11,987 nucleotides of DNA, from assembly GCA_904501855.1 (NCBI GenBank), contig CAJGCI010000047.1:1-11987 (forward strand). Reading direction: 5' to 3'. Source of the DNA: Oscillospiraceae bacterium. Lineage in GTDB: Bacteria; Bacillota; Clostridia; Oscillospirales; Oscillospiraceae. The position numbers and the translations under genes are program-made. The notes beneath the pieces are model-generated. The model was given only the letters and a program-made list of their open reading frames with translations. It made no database searches and had not been told where the DNA came from. Below, one piece after another: positions 1 through 7,284 of this stretch (positions within the stretch are counted from its first letter, which is position 1; each line of letters begins with the position of its first letter).

Positions 1-756
<756 letters not shown>

Positions 757-770
757 GAGAATGCCTCCGT

Positions 771-784
771 TGTATATTTATGCA
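771..784. promoter_or_regulatory. ARG-box-like operator over the argG transcription start
   Basis: The plus-strand sequence TGTATATTTATGCA fits the ArgR/AhrC half-site pattern TGNAT-N4-ATNCA in every fixed position. It begins 3 bases downstream of the -10 element and covers the predicted start site (about -4 to +10). That is a position where an arginine-bound hexameric ArgR would block initiation. The match is seen directly; the regulator is inferred and its gene is not in the window. Confidence 0.65.
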
Positions 785-787
785 ACT

Positions 788-815
788 ATTATCCACCCGT
801 TTTCCGTTTTGTCAA
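788..815 (-). promoter_or_regulatory. argG promoter (sigma-A type)
   Basis: On the minus strand, a perfect -35 TTGACA (815-810) is followed by a 16-bp spacer and the -10 GATAAT (793-788). The predicted start is near 781, about 25 bases upstream of the argG start codon. This is the best housekeeping-type promoter in the argG upstream region. No transcript data are available. Confidence 0.8.
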
Positions 816-823
816 GGATAAAG

Positions 824-876
824 TGGAATTTTATGCATATATTCTCCAAATATTCACTAGATAATGAATATTCACT
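824..876. promoter_or_regulatory. Upstream ARG-like site and paired AATATTCACT repeats
   Basis: TGGAATTTTATGCA at 824-837 matches the ARG pattern TGNAT-N4-ATNCA with one mismatch and lies just upstream of the argG -35. Further upstream, the 10-bp direct repeat AATATTCACT occurs at 849-858 and 867-876, so the copies are 18 bp apart. The second copy overlaps the palindrome TGAATATTCA (865-874). The ATTCA elements resemble ArgR half-sites. The centre of the first site is about 53 bp, close to five helical turns, from the operator at 771-784, which would suit co-operative binding. The function is inferred. Confidence 0.4.
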
Positions 877-1098
877 GCCTCAATGCCCTCTTTCGTCCCT
901 TCCGGAAGTTTTTTCTGTACTCCGGCGGAATGGACGTTTATAATATAAAATATAAATAAAGTAAGGACACAGACAGTCATTATAGGTCAAAATCGAACTG
1001 TTTTCAACTCACTAAATCACAAAAATAAAAAGGAGCTCGTTCCCCGTTATCCGTCACTTTGATGCATTTTTATACAGGGGAGCGATCCATCCGATGAA
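877..1098. other. Rest of the argG / phosphoesterase divergent intergenic region
   Basis: No gene is recognised here. An AT-rich stretch at 937-960 contains TATAAT (939-944), which could be a -10 element for the rightward phosphoesterase gene, but no convincing -35 lies 16-18 bp upstream. If used, it would give a leader of about 150 bases. No riboswitch, tRNA or strong hairpin is visible. Confidence 0.3.
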
Positions 1099-2325
1099 AT
1101 GATGGTAACGATGAGTAATCATACACTGAAAAAAATCATAACCACCGCCTGCGTCCTGTCCTTTCTGGGAGGGTGCTCCCGGGTCTCCACCATGGAGTCC
1201 GCCGGGTCCGGTCCGAAGGAGCCGCTGGAGATCTGGATCTGCGCCGATCTTCATTATCTGGCCTCTTCCCTGCACGACGACGGAACGGTCTTCCGCCAGC
1301 TTGTGGAACAGGGAGACGGCAAGGTTCCGGAATACTCGGAAGCGATCGCGGACGAGTTCATCCGGCTGTGCATGGAACGCCGCCCCGATGCGGTGGTGAT
1401 TCCCGGAGACCTGACGTACAACGGGGAGCGCATCAGTCTGCAGGAGCTGTGCGGAAAACTGAAGGCTCTGCAGGACAGCGGGATCCCGGTTCTGGTGATC
1501 CCCGGCAACCATGATCTGCTGTATCCCTATGCCAGAAGCTACTTCGGCTCCAATGCCCGAAAGACTCCGGCCATCTCCCTTGCGGATTTCCGGGAAGACT
1601 GCGGAGCCTTCGGCTGGGAGCAGGCCGTCGCGCGGGACAGCGATTCCTTCAGCTATGTATATCCTCTGTCGGAGGATGTGGAGCTGATGTTCCTGGATGC
1701 CAACACTCCGGAAGCTCCGGGATCGATCCTGGACTCCACCCTCACCTGGGCAAAGAAGCAGCTGGCCTGGGCGCAGGAAGACGGCAAGACGGTGATCACC
1801 GTCACGCATCAGAGTCTGCTGGCCCAGAACAAGTTCATGACCAAAGGCTTCATCATCAACAATCACGACAAACTGGAGTCTCTTCTGCGCAGATACGGAG
1901 TGACGCTGAACCTGAGCGCTCATATCCACATCCAGCATTCCGTGGAGGAAAAGGGTCTGACCGACATCGCCACCGGATGCATCACCGTGGCGCCTCTGCG
2001 CTACGGGATCCTGAATCTCGGTGCCGACCGTTCCCGGTGGGAATACACTCCCTGTCATCTGGAGATCCTGCAGCAGGAGGCAACGGAACGGTTCTCCACG
2101 TGCATGACACGGCAGATCGCCGACACTCTCACCGGCCGGGACATCCCGGAAGAGGACTTCAACTATATGGTGGAATTCATGATGGATCTGAACCGCTCCT
2201 ACTTTGCCGGCGAGATCACCGACCGGGACGTGGATGCGGTCCGTCAGACCGAAGGGTATCTCAAGTGGAAGACCTACGGACGGGATACCAGCTGGTATCA
2301 GTATATTGAAAGCATTCTCTCCTGA
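1099..2325 (+). CDS. Lipoprotein metallophosphoesterase (calcineurin-like)
   Basis: A predicted secreted, lipid-anchored two-metal phosphoesterase of 408 residues. The N-terminus has a basic start, a hydrophobic stretch and a lipobox LGGC with the lipidated cysteine at residue 26, so the enzyme should sit on the outer face of the membrane. Metal-binding motifs occur in the standard order: D50-x-H52, G103-D104, G136-N-H-D139, T236-H237, and A274-H275-I-H277, which is AHxH instead of the commoner GHxH. All metal ligands are present, so activity is expected; the substrate is unknown. ATG codons at 1099, 1102 and 1111 are all possible starts. The nearest Shine-Dalgarno-like AGGGGAG (1076-1082) is rather distant, so the exact start is uncertain. 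The alpha/beta hydrolase gene follows after 24 bases, probably as an operon. Confidence 0.88.
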   Translation: MMVTMSNHTLKKIITTACVLSFLGGCSRVSTMESAGSGPKEPLEIWICADLHYLASSLHDDGTVFRQLVEQGDGKVPEYSEAIADEFIRLCMERRPDAVVIPGDLTYNGERISLQELCGKLKALQDSGIPVLVIPGNHDLLYPYARSYFGSNARKTPAISLADFREDCGAFGWEQAVARDSDSFSYVYPLSEDVELMFLDANTPEAPGSILDSTLTWAKKQLAWAQEDGKTVITVTHQSLLAQNKFMTKGFIINNHDKLESLLRRYGVTLNLSAHIHIQHSVEEKGLTDIATGCITVAPLRYGILNLGADRSRWEYTPCHLEILQQEATERFSTCMTRQIADTLTGRDIPEEDFNYMVEFMMDLNRSYFAGEITDRDVDAVRQTEGYLKWKTYGRDTSWYQYIESILS

Positions 2326-2349
2326 GGGAGCACTATAACCGGAGGAACT

Positions 2350-3009
2350 ATGATCGCACAGATAAACGGAATCGATCTCTATTACGAAACCATCGGCAGC
2401 GGGCGTCCCCTTCTGCTGGTCCATGGCAACGGAGAGGATCATACCATCTTTGATGCTGCCATCGAGGAACTGAAGGAGCATTTCACCTGCTATGCCGTGG
2501 ACTCCCGGGGCCACGGGCAGAGCACGAATGTGAAAGAACTTCATTATGAAGACATGTCCCGGGACATGATGGCACTGATGGAACAGCTGGATCTTCACGA
2601 CGTCGTCTTCTACGGTTTTTCCGACGGCGGGATCATCGGTCTTCTCACGGCTCCCCGGTGCGACCGTATCACCAGTCTCATCGTCAGCGGGGCGAACCTC
2701 TCGCCGGAAGGGGTCTCTCCGATGCTGCGCATCCTGCTGCGCGTTCTCTATTTCTTCAAAAGGGATCCCAAGATCAAACTGATGATCACGGAGCCTCACA
2801 TCAGCGAAGACGCCCTGAAAAAAATCAAGGTCCCCACTCTGGTCCTGGCCGGTGAAAAGGATCTGATCCTGGAACCGGAGACCCGACGTATCGCCAACGG
2901 CATCCCCGGAGCCGAAATGAAGATCCTTTCCGAGGAAGGCCATGGCTCGTATATCATCCACAACCGGAAGATCGCCCGGCTGATCCTGGACTTCTGCTCC
3001 GGATCCTGA
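2350..3009 (+). CDS. Alpha/beta-fold hydrolase
   Basis: A serine hydrolase of unknown substrate, 219 residues, cytoplasmic (no signal sequence). The oxyanion-hole motif HGNGEDH is at residues 25-31 and the DSRGHGQS motif at 51-58. The nucleophile elbow GFSDGG places the catalytic serine at 91. The acid is likely D171 in GEKDLI, and the base is H198 in EEGHGS. The complete triad indicates a working enzyme. Its length is below the usual 250-280, mostly because the cap region between strands 6 and 7 is short (about residues 105-155). A GGAGG at 2341-2345 supports the ATG at 2350. The 24-base gap from the upstream phosphoesterase suggests co-transcription. No terminator hairpin follows before the next promoter. 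Esterase, lactonase or haloperoxidase-like activity cannot be distinguished. Confidence 0.9.
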   Translation: MIAQINGIDLYYETIGSGRPLLLVHGNGEDHTIFDAAIEELKEHFTCYAVDSRGHGQSTNVKELHYEDMSRDMMALMEQLDLHDVVFYGFSDGGIIGLLTAPRCDRITSLIVSGANLSPEGVSPMLRILLRVLYFFKRDPKIKLMITEPHISEDALKKIKVPTLVLAGEKDLILEPETRRIANGIPGAEMKILSEEGHGSYIIHNRKIARLILDFCSGS

Positions 3010-3051
3010 AAACGTCTTTGAAAAAAATGCTTCACATCCACGGAATTTTGG

Positions 3052-3079
3052 TTTACAATAATATACGTATACGTATACT
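3052..3079 (+). promoter_or_regulatory. Promoter of the DivIC-like gene
   Basis: TTTACA (3052-3057), a 16-bp spacer and TATACT (3074-3079) form a good sigma-A-type promoter about 35 bases upstream of the start codon. It separates this gene from the upstream hydrolase, although readthrough from the hydrolase is possible because no terminator is seen between them. Confidence 0.7.
3062..3077. repeat. Perfect 16-bp palindrome inside the promoter spacer
   Basis: TATACGTATACGTATA is its own reverse complement and consists of overlapping GTATAC units. It fills the spacer and runs into the -10 element, where a dimeric repressor could block RNA polymerase. An AT-rich alternating sequence can be palindromic by chance. 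No regulator was identified. Confidence 0.5.
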
Positions 3080-3113
3080 TATGTAAATTTAAGGATTCTG
3101 TGGAGGGCTTTTT

Positions 3114-3404
3114 ATGAATAAGAGCCGTAACAACAGAAAAATGCATATCATCGCCGGTATCGTGGCCATTGCGCTGATCCTCTATGCTTCGGTGACCCTG
3201 ATCTCCATCAAGACTCACACGCAGCGTGCGCAGGAGCAGAAAGCGGCGCTGGAACAGAAGATCGATGAGGTCTCCGAGGAGAACAAGCATCTTCAGTACC
3301 AGCTGGAGCACAGCGAAGACGACGACACCATCAAGGATATCGCCCGGGAAAAACTGGGGCTGGTAGAACCCGGCGAGATCATCTTCTATGACGAAGCAAA
3401 ATAA
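3114..3404 (+). CDS. DivIC/FtsB/FtsL-type septum formation protein
   Basis: A small bitopic membrane protein of 96 residues. It has a short basic cytoplasmic N-terminus (residues 1-11, rich in K/R/N), one membrane segment (about 12-32) and an extracytoplasmic coiled coil (about 36-66, heptad-like with Q/E/K). It ends with a conserved-looking tail, DTIKDIAREKLGLVEPGEIIFYD. This build and the 'AREKLGLVEPGE' tail are typical of the septum formation initiator family (DivIC/FtsB), which joins FtsL and DivIB/FtsQ in the divisome to control septal wall synthesis. GGAGGG (3102-3107) supports the start. Single-gene unit with its own promoter and a strong terminator. DivIC and FtsL cannot be separated with certainty from sequence alone; the tail favours DivIC/FtsB. 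Confidence 0.88.
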   Translation: MNKSRNNRKMHIIAGIVAIALILYASVTLISIKTHTQRAQEQKAALEQKIDEVSEENKHLQYQLEHSEDDDTIKDIAREKLGLVEPGEIIFYDEAK

Positions 3405-3422
3405 ATAACTCCATATGATTTT

Positions 3423-3463
3423 GGGCTCATGCAGCGTATCCGCTGCATGAGCCCTCTGTTTTT
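3423..3463 (+). terminator. Rho-independent terminator of the DivIC-like gene
   Basis: A perfect 14-bp stem (GGGCTCATGCAGCG at 3423-3436 pairing with 3441-3454) carries a 4-base loop TATC. T5 at 3459-3463 follows, after a short TCTG. It also lies just beyond the stop codon of the convergent gene ending at 3469, but on that strand no U-run follows the stem. It is therefore a clear terminator only in the plus direction. Confidence 0.9.
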
Positions 3464-3468
3464 CTCTG

Positions 3469-5325
3469 TCAGTTTTCTGTTTCGTCGGTGCCGTTCTCCT
3501 CCGCGGAAGTTTCCCCATCCCCTCCGCCGCTGTGCCGGATTCCGGCATGGGAATGGGTGACCACGAGGGAGTTGGGGATCTCACGTCCGTTCACCGATTT
3601 ACTGGAGTTCTTGGTGATGATCTTTCCCTGATAGGCCATGATGGAGGAGGATCCTCCGTCCATGTTCACCGCCTGATAGGCGCGGTGCTTCTTCAGAAGC
3701 TTCGCGCAGTCCTCCACCAGACAGCCTATGCTGTATCCCACCTGCCGTCCGTCAACGATCAGCATGAGGAAATCGCCGTTTTTCGTCTGACCGATGGCAC
3801 TTCTCGGCTGCAGTCCCCATCCGAAGGAACCTTCCACAACGACCTTGCCGTTGATGATCAGGGCGGGACTGAACTGGAATGCCCATCGGTATTTCTCCGT
3901 TTCCGAAACGCCCCACTGGATATGCAGCCGGTTGTCACTCTGCATCCCGAAGAACAGATAGTTGTAGTCGGGAGACCCGTAATCCACGCCGTTCATGACA
4001 AAGCTGCCCACGACGGTACTTCCGTTGGAAAGGCCACCCTCATCCAGAAAGCCGCTGCCGTTGATGGCCAGCACTTCATCCTTGCAGAAGGTCTCGATGA
4101 GATCGCCCTCGTTGCCGAAATCCTGGGCTTTTTTCATGATCACCTGGCTGGGATCCTTGACCGTTGCCAGGGTTCCCACATAATCCGTTCCCTTCACCTG
4201 TACGATGAGGACATTCTCCGGAACGTTCAGTGCCCGGATGATCTCTCCGTACCGGGTATGCAGCGTGGTATCCTCGCAGTCCAGATTGTCGATCACGAGG
4301 TTTTCATATCCCATCGCCCGCGCATCCGGATGCTGATCCAGCCACTCTTCAAAGAAATCCTCATTGAGTTCCCAGTACCGGTCGTAAAAGGCCTCCTTAT
4401 CCAGAGGTCCTCCCTCCGAGTTCTCATCTTCCCGGTCGTTCCAGCTGGTCTGCACCTGTTTCTGATCCTCATTGGCCTTTTCCGCCGTATTCATCACATC
4501 ATCGATAATGGACTGCGGGATAAAGGAGGTTGCCAGCCACTGATGATTCAGGGTGGACATGGCGGTTTCAATATACAGCGTCCTCCACTTGACGAAGAAC
4601 GGAATGTCCGAAAAGACGAACAGGCCGTACCCGATCCCCAGCAGCGATGCCAGGATCATCAGGGTGACCAGTGCGGTGCGGATCCCTCTGCGGACTTTTT
4701 TCCGAAGACTTCTGGCTTTCTTCTCCTCTTCCACACGGGCCCGGTGCTCCTCATCCCAGAGGAGTTCTTCCTCTTCCGGAGAATACTCCGCCGCCGGCTC
4801 GGTTTTTTCCTTTTTTCCCTCTCCCCGGATCTTCCGCAGGACATGATGCACTTCATGCCGCGCATTCCGGGCGAGCGTCCGGCATGCATCCGATGCATTC
4901 ACCGGTGTGTATGCGTCCGGTTCGCTGATCTTCAAAACAAGGGGCATGATCCGAAGCGGTTCTATCCCGCCCGGTTCTCCCCGTCTCTGGCGAAGAATCC
5001 CCATCACATCCGAGACCGTCAGAGTGCCCCCCGTTTTCTCCGGGGCCGCCGTTTCCGTCCGGTCACTCTCCTGCTCAGTTTCGGAGAACTCCTCCGACAG
5101 GATATCTTCCAGAAGCGGAGACAGGTCCTCTTCCATGCTCTCCGGGGAAGAGCCGCTATTCAGTTGTCTCTTCCACTGAGCAAGGACTTCCTCAAAGCTC
5201 ATCACACTGTTCTCATCCGTCTCCGGAACTTCCTCCGGCATCTCCCCGGACGGGGAAAACGGAATGCGGGTGCGATCCTCCTGAGGTCCCTGCGGTGAAC
5301 GGTCTGAAGAAAAACCTTTAAACAC
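3469..5325 (-). CDS. Membrane-anchored phosphodiester glycosidase (NAGPA) domain protein
   Basis: A 618-residue protein in three parts. Residues 1-213 form a strongly acidic, low-complexity predicted cytoplasmic region that ends in a basic stretch (RKKVRRGIR, 208-216). One membrane segment follows at about 217-239. The outside portion carries a phosphodiester glycosidase (NAGPA/DUF2233-like) domain at about 370-590. Its hallmarks are visible: LAINGSGFLDEG (419-430), QPRSAIGQTKNGDFLMLIVDGR (506-527), AVNMDGGSSS (552-561) and NSLVV (585-589). The family removes sugar-phosphodiester caps; bacterial members often sit with exopolysaccharide or wall genes. The start codon is GTG at 5325-5323, with GGAGG 7 bases upstream (5337-5333). 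The linker at 240-365 matches nothing I recognise. Substrate unknown. Confidence 0.88.
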   Translation of the reverse strand: MFKGFSSDRSPQGPQEDRTRIPFSPSGEMPEEVPETDENSVMSFEEVLAQWKRQLNSGSSPESMEEDLSPLLEDILSEEFSETEQESDRTETAAPEKTGGTLTVSDVMGILRQRRGEPGGIEPLRIMPLVLKISEPDAYTPVNASDACRTLARNARHEVHHVLRKIRGEGKKEKTEPAAEYSPEEEELLWDEEHRARVEEEKKARSLRKKVRRGIRTALVTLMILASLLGIGYGLFVFSDIPFFVKWRTLYIETAMSTLNHQWLATSFIPQSIIDDVMNTAEKANEDQKQVQTSWNDREDENSEGGPLDKEAFYDRYWELNEDFFEEWLDQHPDARAMGYENLVIDNLDCEDTTLHTRYGEIIRALNVPENVLIVQVKGTDYVGTLATVKDPSQVIMKKAQDFGNEGDLIETFCKDEVLAINGSGFLDEGGLSNGSTVVGSFVMNGVDYGSPDYNYLFFGMQSDNRLHIQWGVSETEKYRWAFQFSPALIINGKVVVEGSFGWGLQPRSAIGQTKNGDFLMLIVDGRQVGYSIGCLVEDCAKLLKKHRAYQAVNMDGGSSSIMAYQGKIITKNSSKSVNGREIPNSLVVTHSHAGIRHSGGGDGETSAEENGTDETEN

Positions 5326-5688
5326 CGTCGTTCCTCCGCATAAAGCACATACTTATATGAGTGTATCTTATCATAGAACCCGGCCGTCTTTCAACTGAAG
5401 ATTCCATTTTATGTAAACTTGTTTCTGCCCTGTTTTAGTCCGTTATTCTCCCTATTTTTGTGATTATTTCTGTTTATCCTCGCTTTTTGCTTCTATTTTG
5501 TTCTGTCATCCGCGATCCGATCCCGGCGGAATTATGGCAACGGAGACATCGGAGATTCATAATCTTTTTCGAAATTGTTCACCGGCCATTCACAACTGAT
5601 CCATACCGCCGCACTATGATATGGGCAGAGTGGTTCCCTTGGGAACTCACCCACCCGTTGAACGACAATAACGGAAAGGAATAACACT
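5326..5688. other. Divergent intergenic region (glycosidase / DUF1002 genes)
   Basis: About 360 bases without a credible gene. Leftward: TTGAAA (5394-5389), 18 bp, TAAGAT (5370-5365) is a weak promoter candidate for the glycosidase gene. Rightward: TATGAT (5615-5620) is a possible -10 for the DUF1002 gene, with no good -35. A short inverted repeat, GTTCCC-TT-GGGAAC (5633-5646), lies in the presumed leader of that gene. The segment 5400-5520 is T-rich on the plus strand. No RNA gene or riboswitch is recognised. A 74-codon frame at 5460-5684 is not credible as a gene. Confidence 0.35.
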
Positions 5689-6552
5689 ATGAAAATGAAA
5701 AAGATCCTGTCTGCACTGCTGTGTGTTGTGATGCTGACTTCCATGTCACTGGCTCTGGCAGACAGTTCCTCCAGCCGTGTGGCCATCGGCTCCGATCTGA
5801 ACGAAGAACAGATCAACCAGGTGTATAAGACCTTCCGCATCAACCGCGGGCAAGTCACCGAACTGACCGTCACCAACCGTGACGAACGGGCCTATCTCAG
5901 CCAGTCGGTGGATGAGAGCATGATCGGCACCAAAGCCATCTCCTGCATCTTCATCGAGGCACTGGATGAAGGAAGCGGGCTGAACGTCTCCACCAGCAAC
6001 ATCTCCTGGTGCACGCCGGACACCTACCGCAACGCACTGACCACCGCCGGCATCACGGACGCCAACGTCACCATCACCGCCCCCTTCTCCGTCTCCGGGA
6101 CCGCTGCCCTCACCGGCATCTACATGGCCTATGAGAGCATTACCGGAAAGAAACTGGACGAGACGGCAAAACAGGTGGGCTCGGAAGAACTGGCAGTCTC
6201 CTCGGAACTGGCCAACGAGATCGGCGATGAAGACACCTCTGCCATCGTCAACGATCTGAAGGCCATTCTGGATCAGACCCGGAACATGTCCGATGAGGAG
6301 CTTCGCGAGACCATTGAGAGCATCGCCTCCGATTATAATCAGAGCCTTACCGAAGAGCAGATCCAGAAACTCATCGATCTGGTCCGTTCTCTGGAAAAGC
6401 TGGATACCAACGCCCTGATGGAGCGGGTCAATTCCGTGAAGGATGCCCTGCACCGTCTGTCCGATGTGCAGAACACCGCTCAGAACTTCACCGAGAAACT
6501 GAAGAGCTTTGTTTCCACCATCGTGGAATTCTTTCAGGGACTGATCAACTAA
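5689..6552 (+). CDS. Secreted DUF1002 (YpuA-like) protein
   Basis: An exported 287-residue protein of unknown function. A classical signal peptide (KMKKILSALLCVVMLTSMSLALA) with cleavage likely after A24 is followed by the DUF1002 pattern. That pattern comprises an 'IGSDLNEEQINQVYKTF' opening (about 35-50), a central region with NVSTSNISWCTPDTYRNAL (about 102-120), and an alpha/beta stretch 'ANVTITAPFSVSGTAALTGIYMAYE' (about 125-150). The C-terminal third (180-287) is predicted helical, with repeated EEL/EEQ/IQKL patterns. Bacillus YpuA belongs to this family; its biochemical role is not known to me. AAGGA at 5676-5680 supports the ATG at 5689. It appears monocistronic. A possible weak terminator lies at 6569-6592. 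Confidence 0.88.
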   Translation: MKMKKILSALLCVVMLTSMSLALADSSSSRVAIGSDLNEEQINQVYKTFRINRGQVTELTVTNRDERAYLSQSVDESMIGTKAISCIFIEALDEGSGLNVSTSNISWCTPDTYRNALTTAGITDANVTITAPFSVSGTAALTGIYMAYESITGKKLDETAKQVGSEELAVSSELANEIGDEDTSAIVNDLKAILDQTRNMSDEELRETIESIASDYNQSLTEEQIQKLIDLVRSLEKLDTNALMERVNSVKDALHRLSDVQNTAQNFTEKLKSFVSTIVEFFQGLIN

Positions 6553-6568
6553 TCCTTCTTTCCTGTTC

Positions 6569-6592
6569 AAAAACTGCAGAACTGTAGTTTTT
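6569..6592 (+). terminator. Probable terminator of the DUF1002 gene
   Basis: AAAAACTGCAG (6569-6579) pairs with CTGTAGTTTTT (6582-6592), with one G-T wobble and a very tight loop, and ends in a T5 run. The stem is AT-rich, so termination may be modest. Confidence 0.55.
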
Positions 6593-6617
6593 GCTACATC
6601 CCTAAAACTGCGATAAA

Positions 6618-6626
6618 TGATATAGT
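6618..6626 (+). promoter_or_regulatory. Possible extended -10 promoter of the rubrerythrin gene
   Basis: TGA followed directly by TATAGT (6621-6626) forms a TGN-extended -10 element about 58 bases before the start codon. No good -35 is seen at the usual distance. No operator for an oxidative-stress regulator such as PerR was recognised. Confidence 0.4.
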
Positions 6627-6683
6627 ATGGTCAAGCAGTATTGCATTAGCAAAAGCATTTTTAATCTATGGAGGATTATTATT

Positions 6684-7229
6684 ATGAAAAAATGGGTATG
6701 CCCGATTTGCGGTTATGTTGAAGAAGGAGAAAAAGCTCCTGAGTTTTGCCCCATCTGCAAATGCCCCGGCGAGAAATTCACCGAGCAGGCAGAGGATCTG
6801 ACCTGGGCTGCTGAGCATGTTGTCGGCGTAGCACAGGGTGCTCCCGAAGAGATCATTCAGGGTCTCCGCGAGAACTTCACCGGCGAGTGCAGTGAAGTCG
6901 GCATGTATCTGGCAATGTCCAGAAAGGCGTTCCGTGAAGGTTATCCCGAAGTTGGCGATTACTATCACAGAGCTGCTCTGGAAGAAGCCGATCACGCTGC
7001 CAGATTCGCAGAGCTTCTGGGCGAAGTCCTCACCGATTCCACCAAGAAGAACCTGCAGATGCGTGTCGACGCTGAGAACGGCGCCACCGCCGGCAAGACC
7101 GCTCTTGCCAAGAAGGCAAAAGAGCTGAATCTGGACGCAATCCATGACACCGTTCATGAGATGGCCCGCGACGAAGCCCGTCACGGCAAGGCATTCAAGG
7201 GCCTGCTGGACCGTTACTTCGCCGACTGA
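6684..7229 (+). CDS. rbr: Reverse rubrerythrin (rubredoxin domain first)
   Basis: A cytoplasmic non-haem diiron protein of 181 residues, expected to reduce hydrogen peroxide (and oxygen in some anaerobes) using electrons from NAD(P)H via a rubredoxin-type partner. The FeS4 rubredoxin-like centre is at the N-terminus: C6-P-I-C9 and C22-P-I-C25. The ferritin-like diiron helices follow: E68/E71 in ENFTGECSEVGMY, EEADH (E101, H104), and DEARH (E164, H167) near the end. Classical rubrerythrin has the reverse domain order. The ATG at 6684 is chosen because GGAGG (6670-6674) precedes it by 9 bases. An in-frame ATG at 6627 would add 19 residues without a ribosome-binding site. Codons favour GCT/CGT/CCC forms more than the neighbours do, as in highly expressed genes. 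It indicates an anaerobic host. Confidence 0.95.
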   Translation: MKKWVCPICGYVEEGEKAPEFCPICKCPGEKFTEQAEDLTWAAEHVVGVAQGAPEEIIQGLRENFTGECSEVGMYLAMSRKAFREGYPEVGDYYHRAALEEADHAARFAELLGEVLTDSTKKNLQMRVDAENGATAGKTALAKKAKELNLDAIHDTVHEMARDEARHGKAFKGLLDRYFAD

Positions 7230-7239
7230 TTACCTGTTT

Positions 7240-7279
7240 AAAAAAAAGATCGTGCAGTCCATCGACTGCACGATTTTTT
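7240..7279. terminator. Bidirectional terminator between rubrerythrin and pheA
   Basis: A perfect 11-bp stem (ATCGTGCAGTC at 7249-7259, complement at 7264-7274) with loop CATC is flanked by A8 (7240-7247) on the left and T6 (7274-7279) on the right. It therefore works in both directions: for rubrerythrin on the plus strand and for pheA, whose stop is at 7285-7287, on the minus strand. Confidence 0.93.
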
Positions 7280-7284
7280 ATTGG

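Noticed and set aside
1054..2961. 635-codon open frame on the minus strand, antisense to the phosphoesterase and hydrolase genes
   Set aside because: It runs across two well-supported plus-strand genes and their intergenic gap, has no ribosome-binding site or recognisable domain, and is explained by the codon bias of the plus-strand genes avoiding antisense stops.
3423..3463. Hairpin as a bidirectional terminator for the convergent glycosidase gene
   Set aside because: On the minus strand the stem is followed by CAAAATC-like sequence without a U-run, so only the plus-strand role is supported.
3532..5298. 588-codon open frame on the plus strand, antisense to the phosphodiester glycosidase
   Set aside because: The minus-strand reading shows clear NAGPA motifs, a GTG start with GGAGG and a membrane segment. 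The plus reading shows none of these and looks like a shadow.
5460..5684. 74-codon frame ahead of the DUF1002 gene
   Set aside because: No Shine-Dalgarno, no recognisable motif and a composition typical of non-coding DNA. It ends a few bases before the real start codon by chance.
6627..6683. Upstream ATG extending rubrerythrin by 19 residues
   Set aside because: There is no ribosome-binding site, it overlaps the likely promoter, and GGAGG is correctly placed for the ATG at 6684, which gives the usual N-terminus directly before the rubredoxin cysteines.
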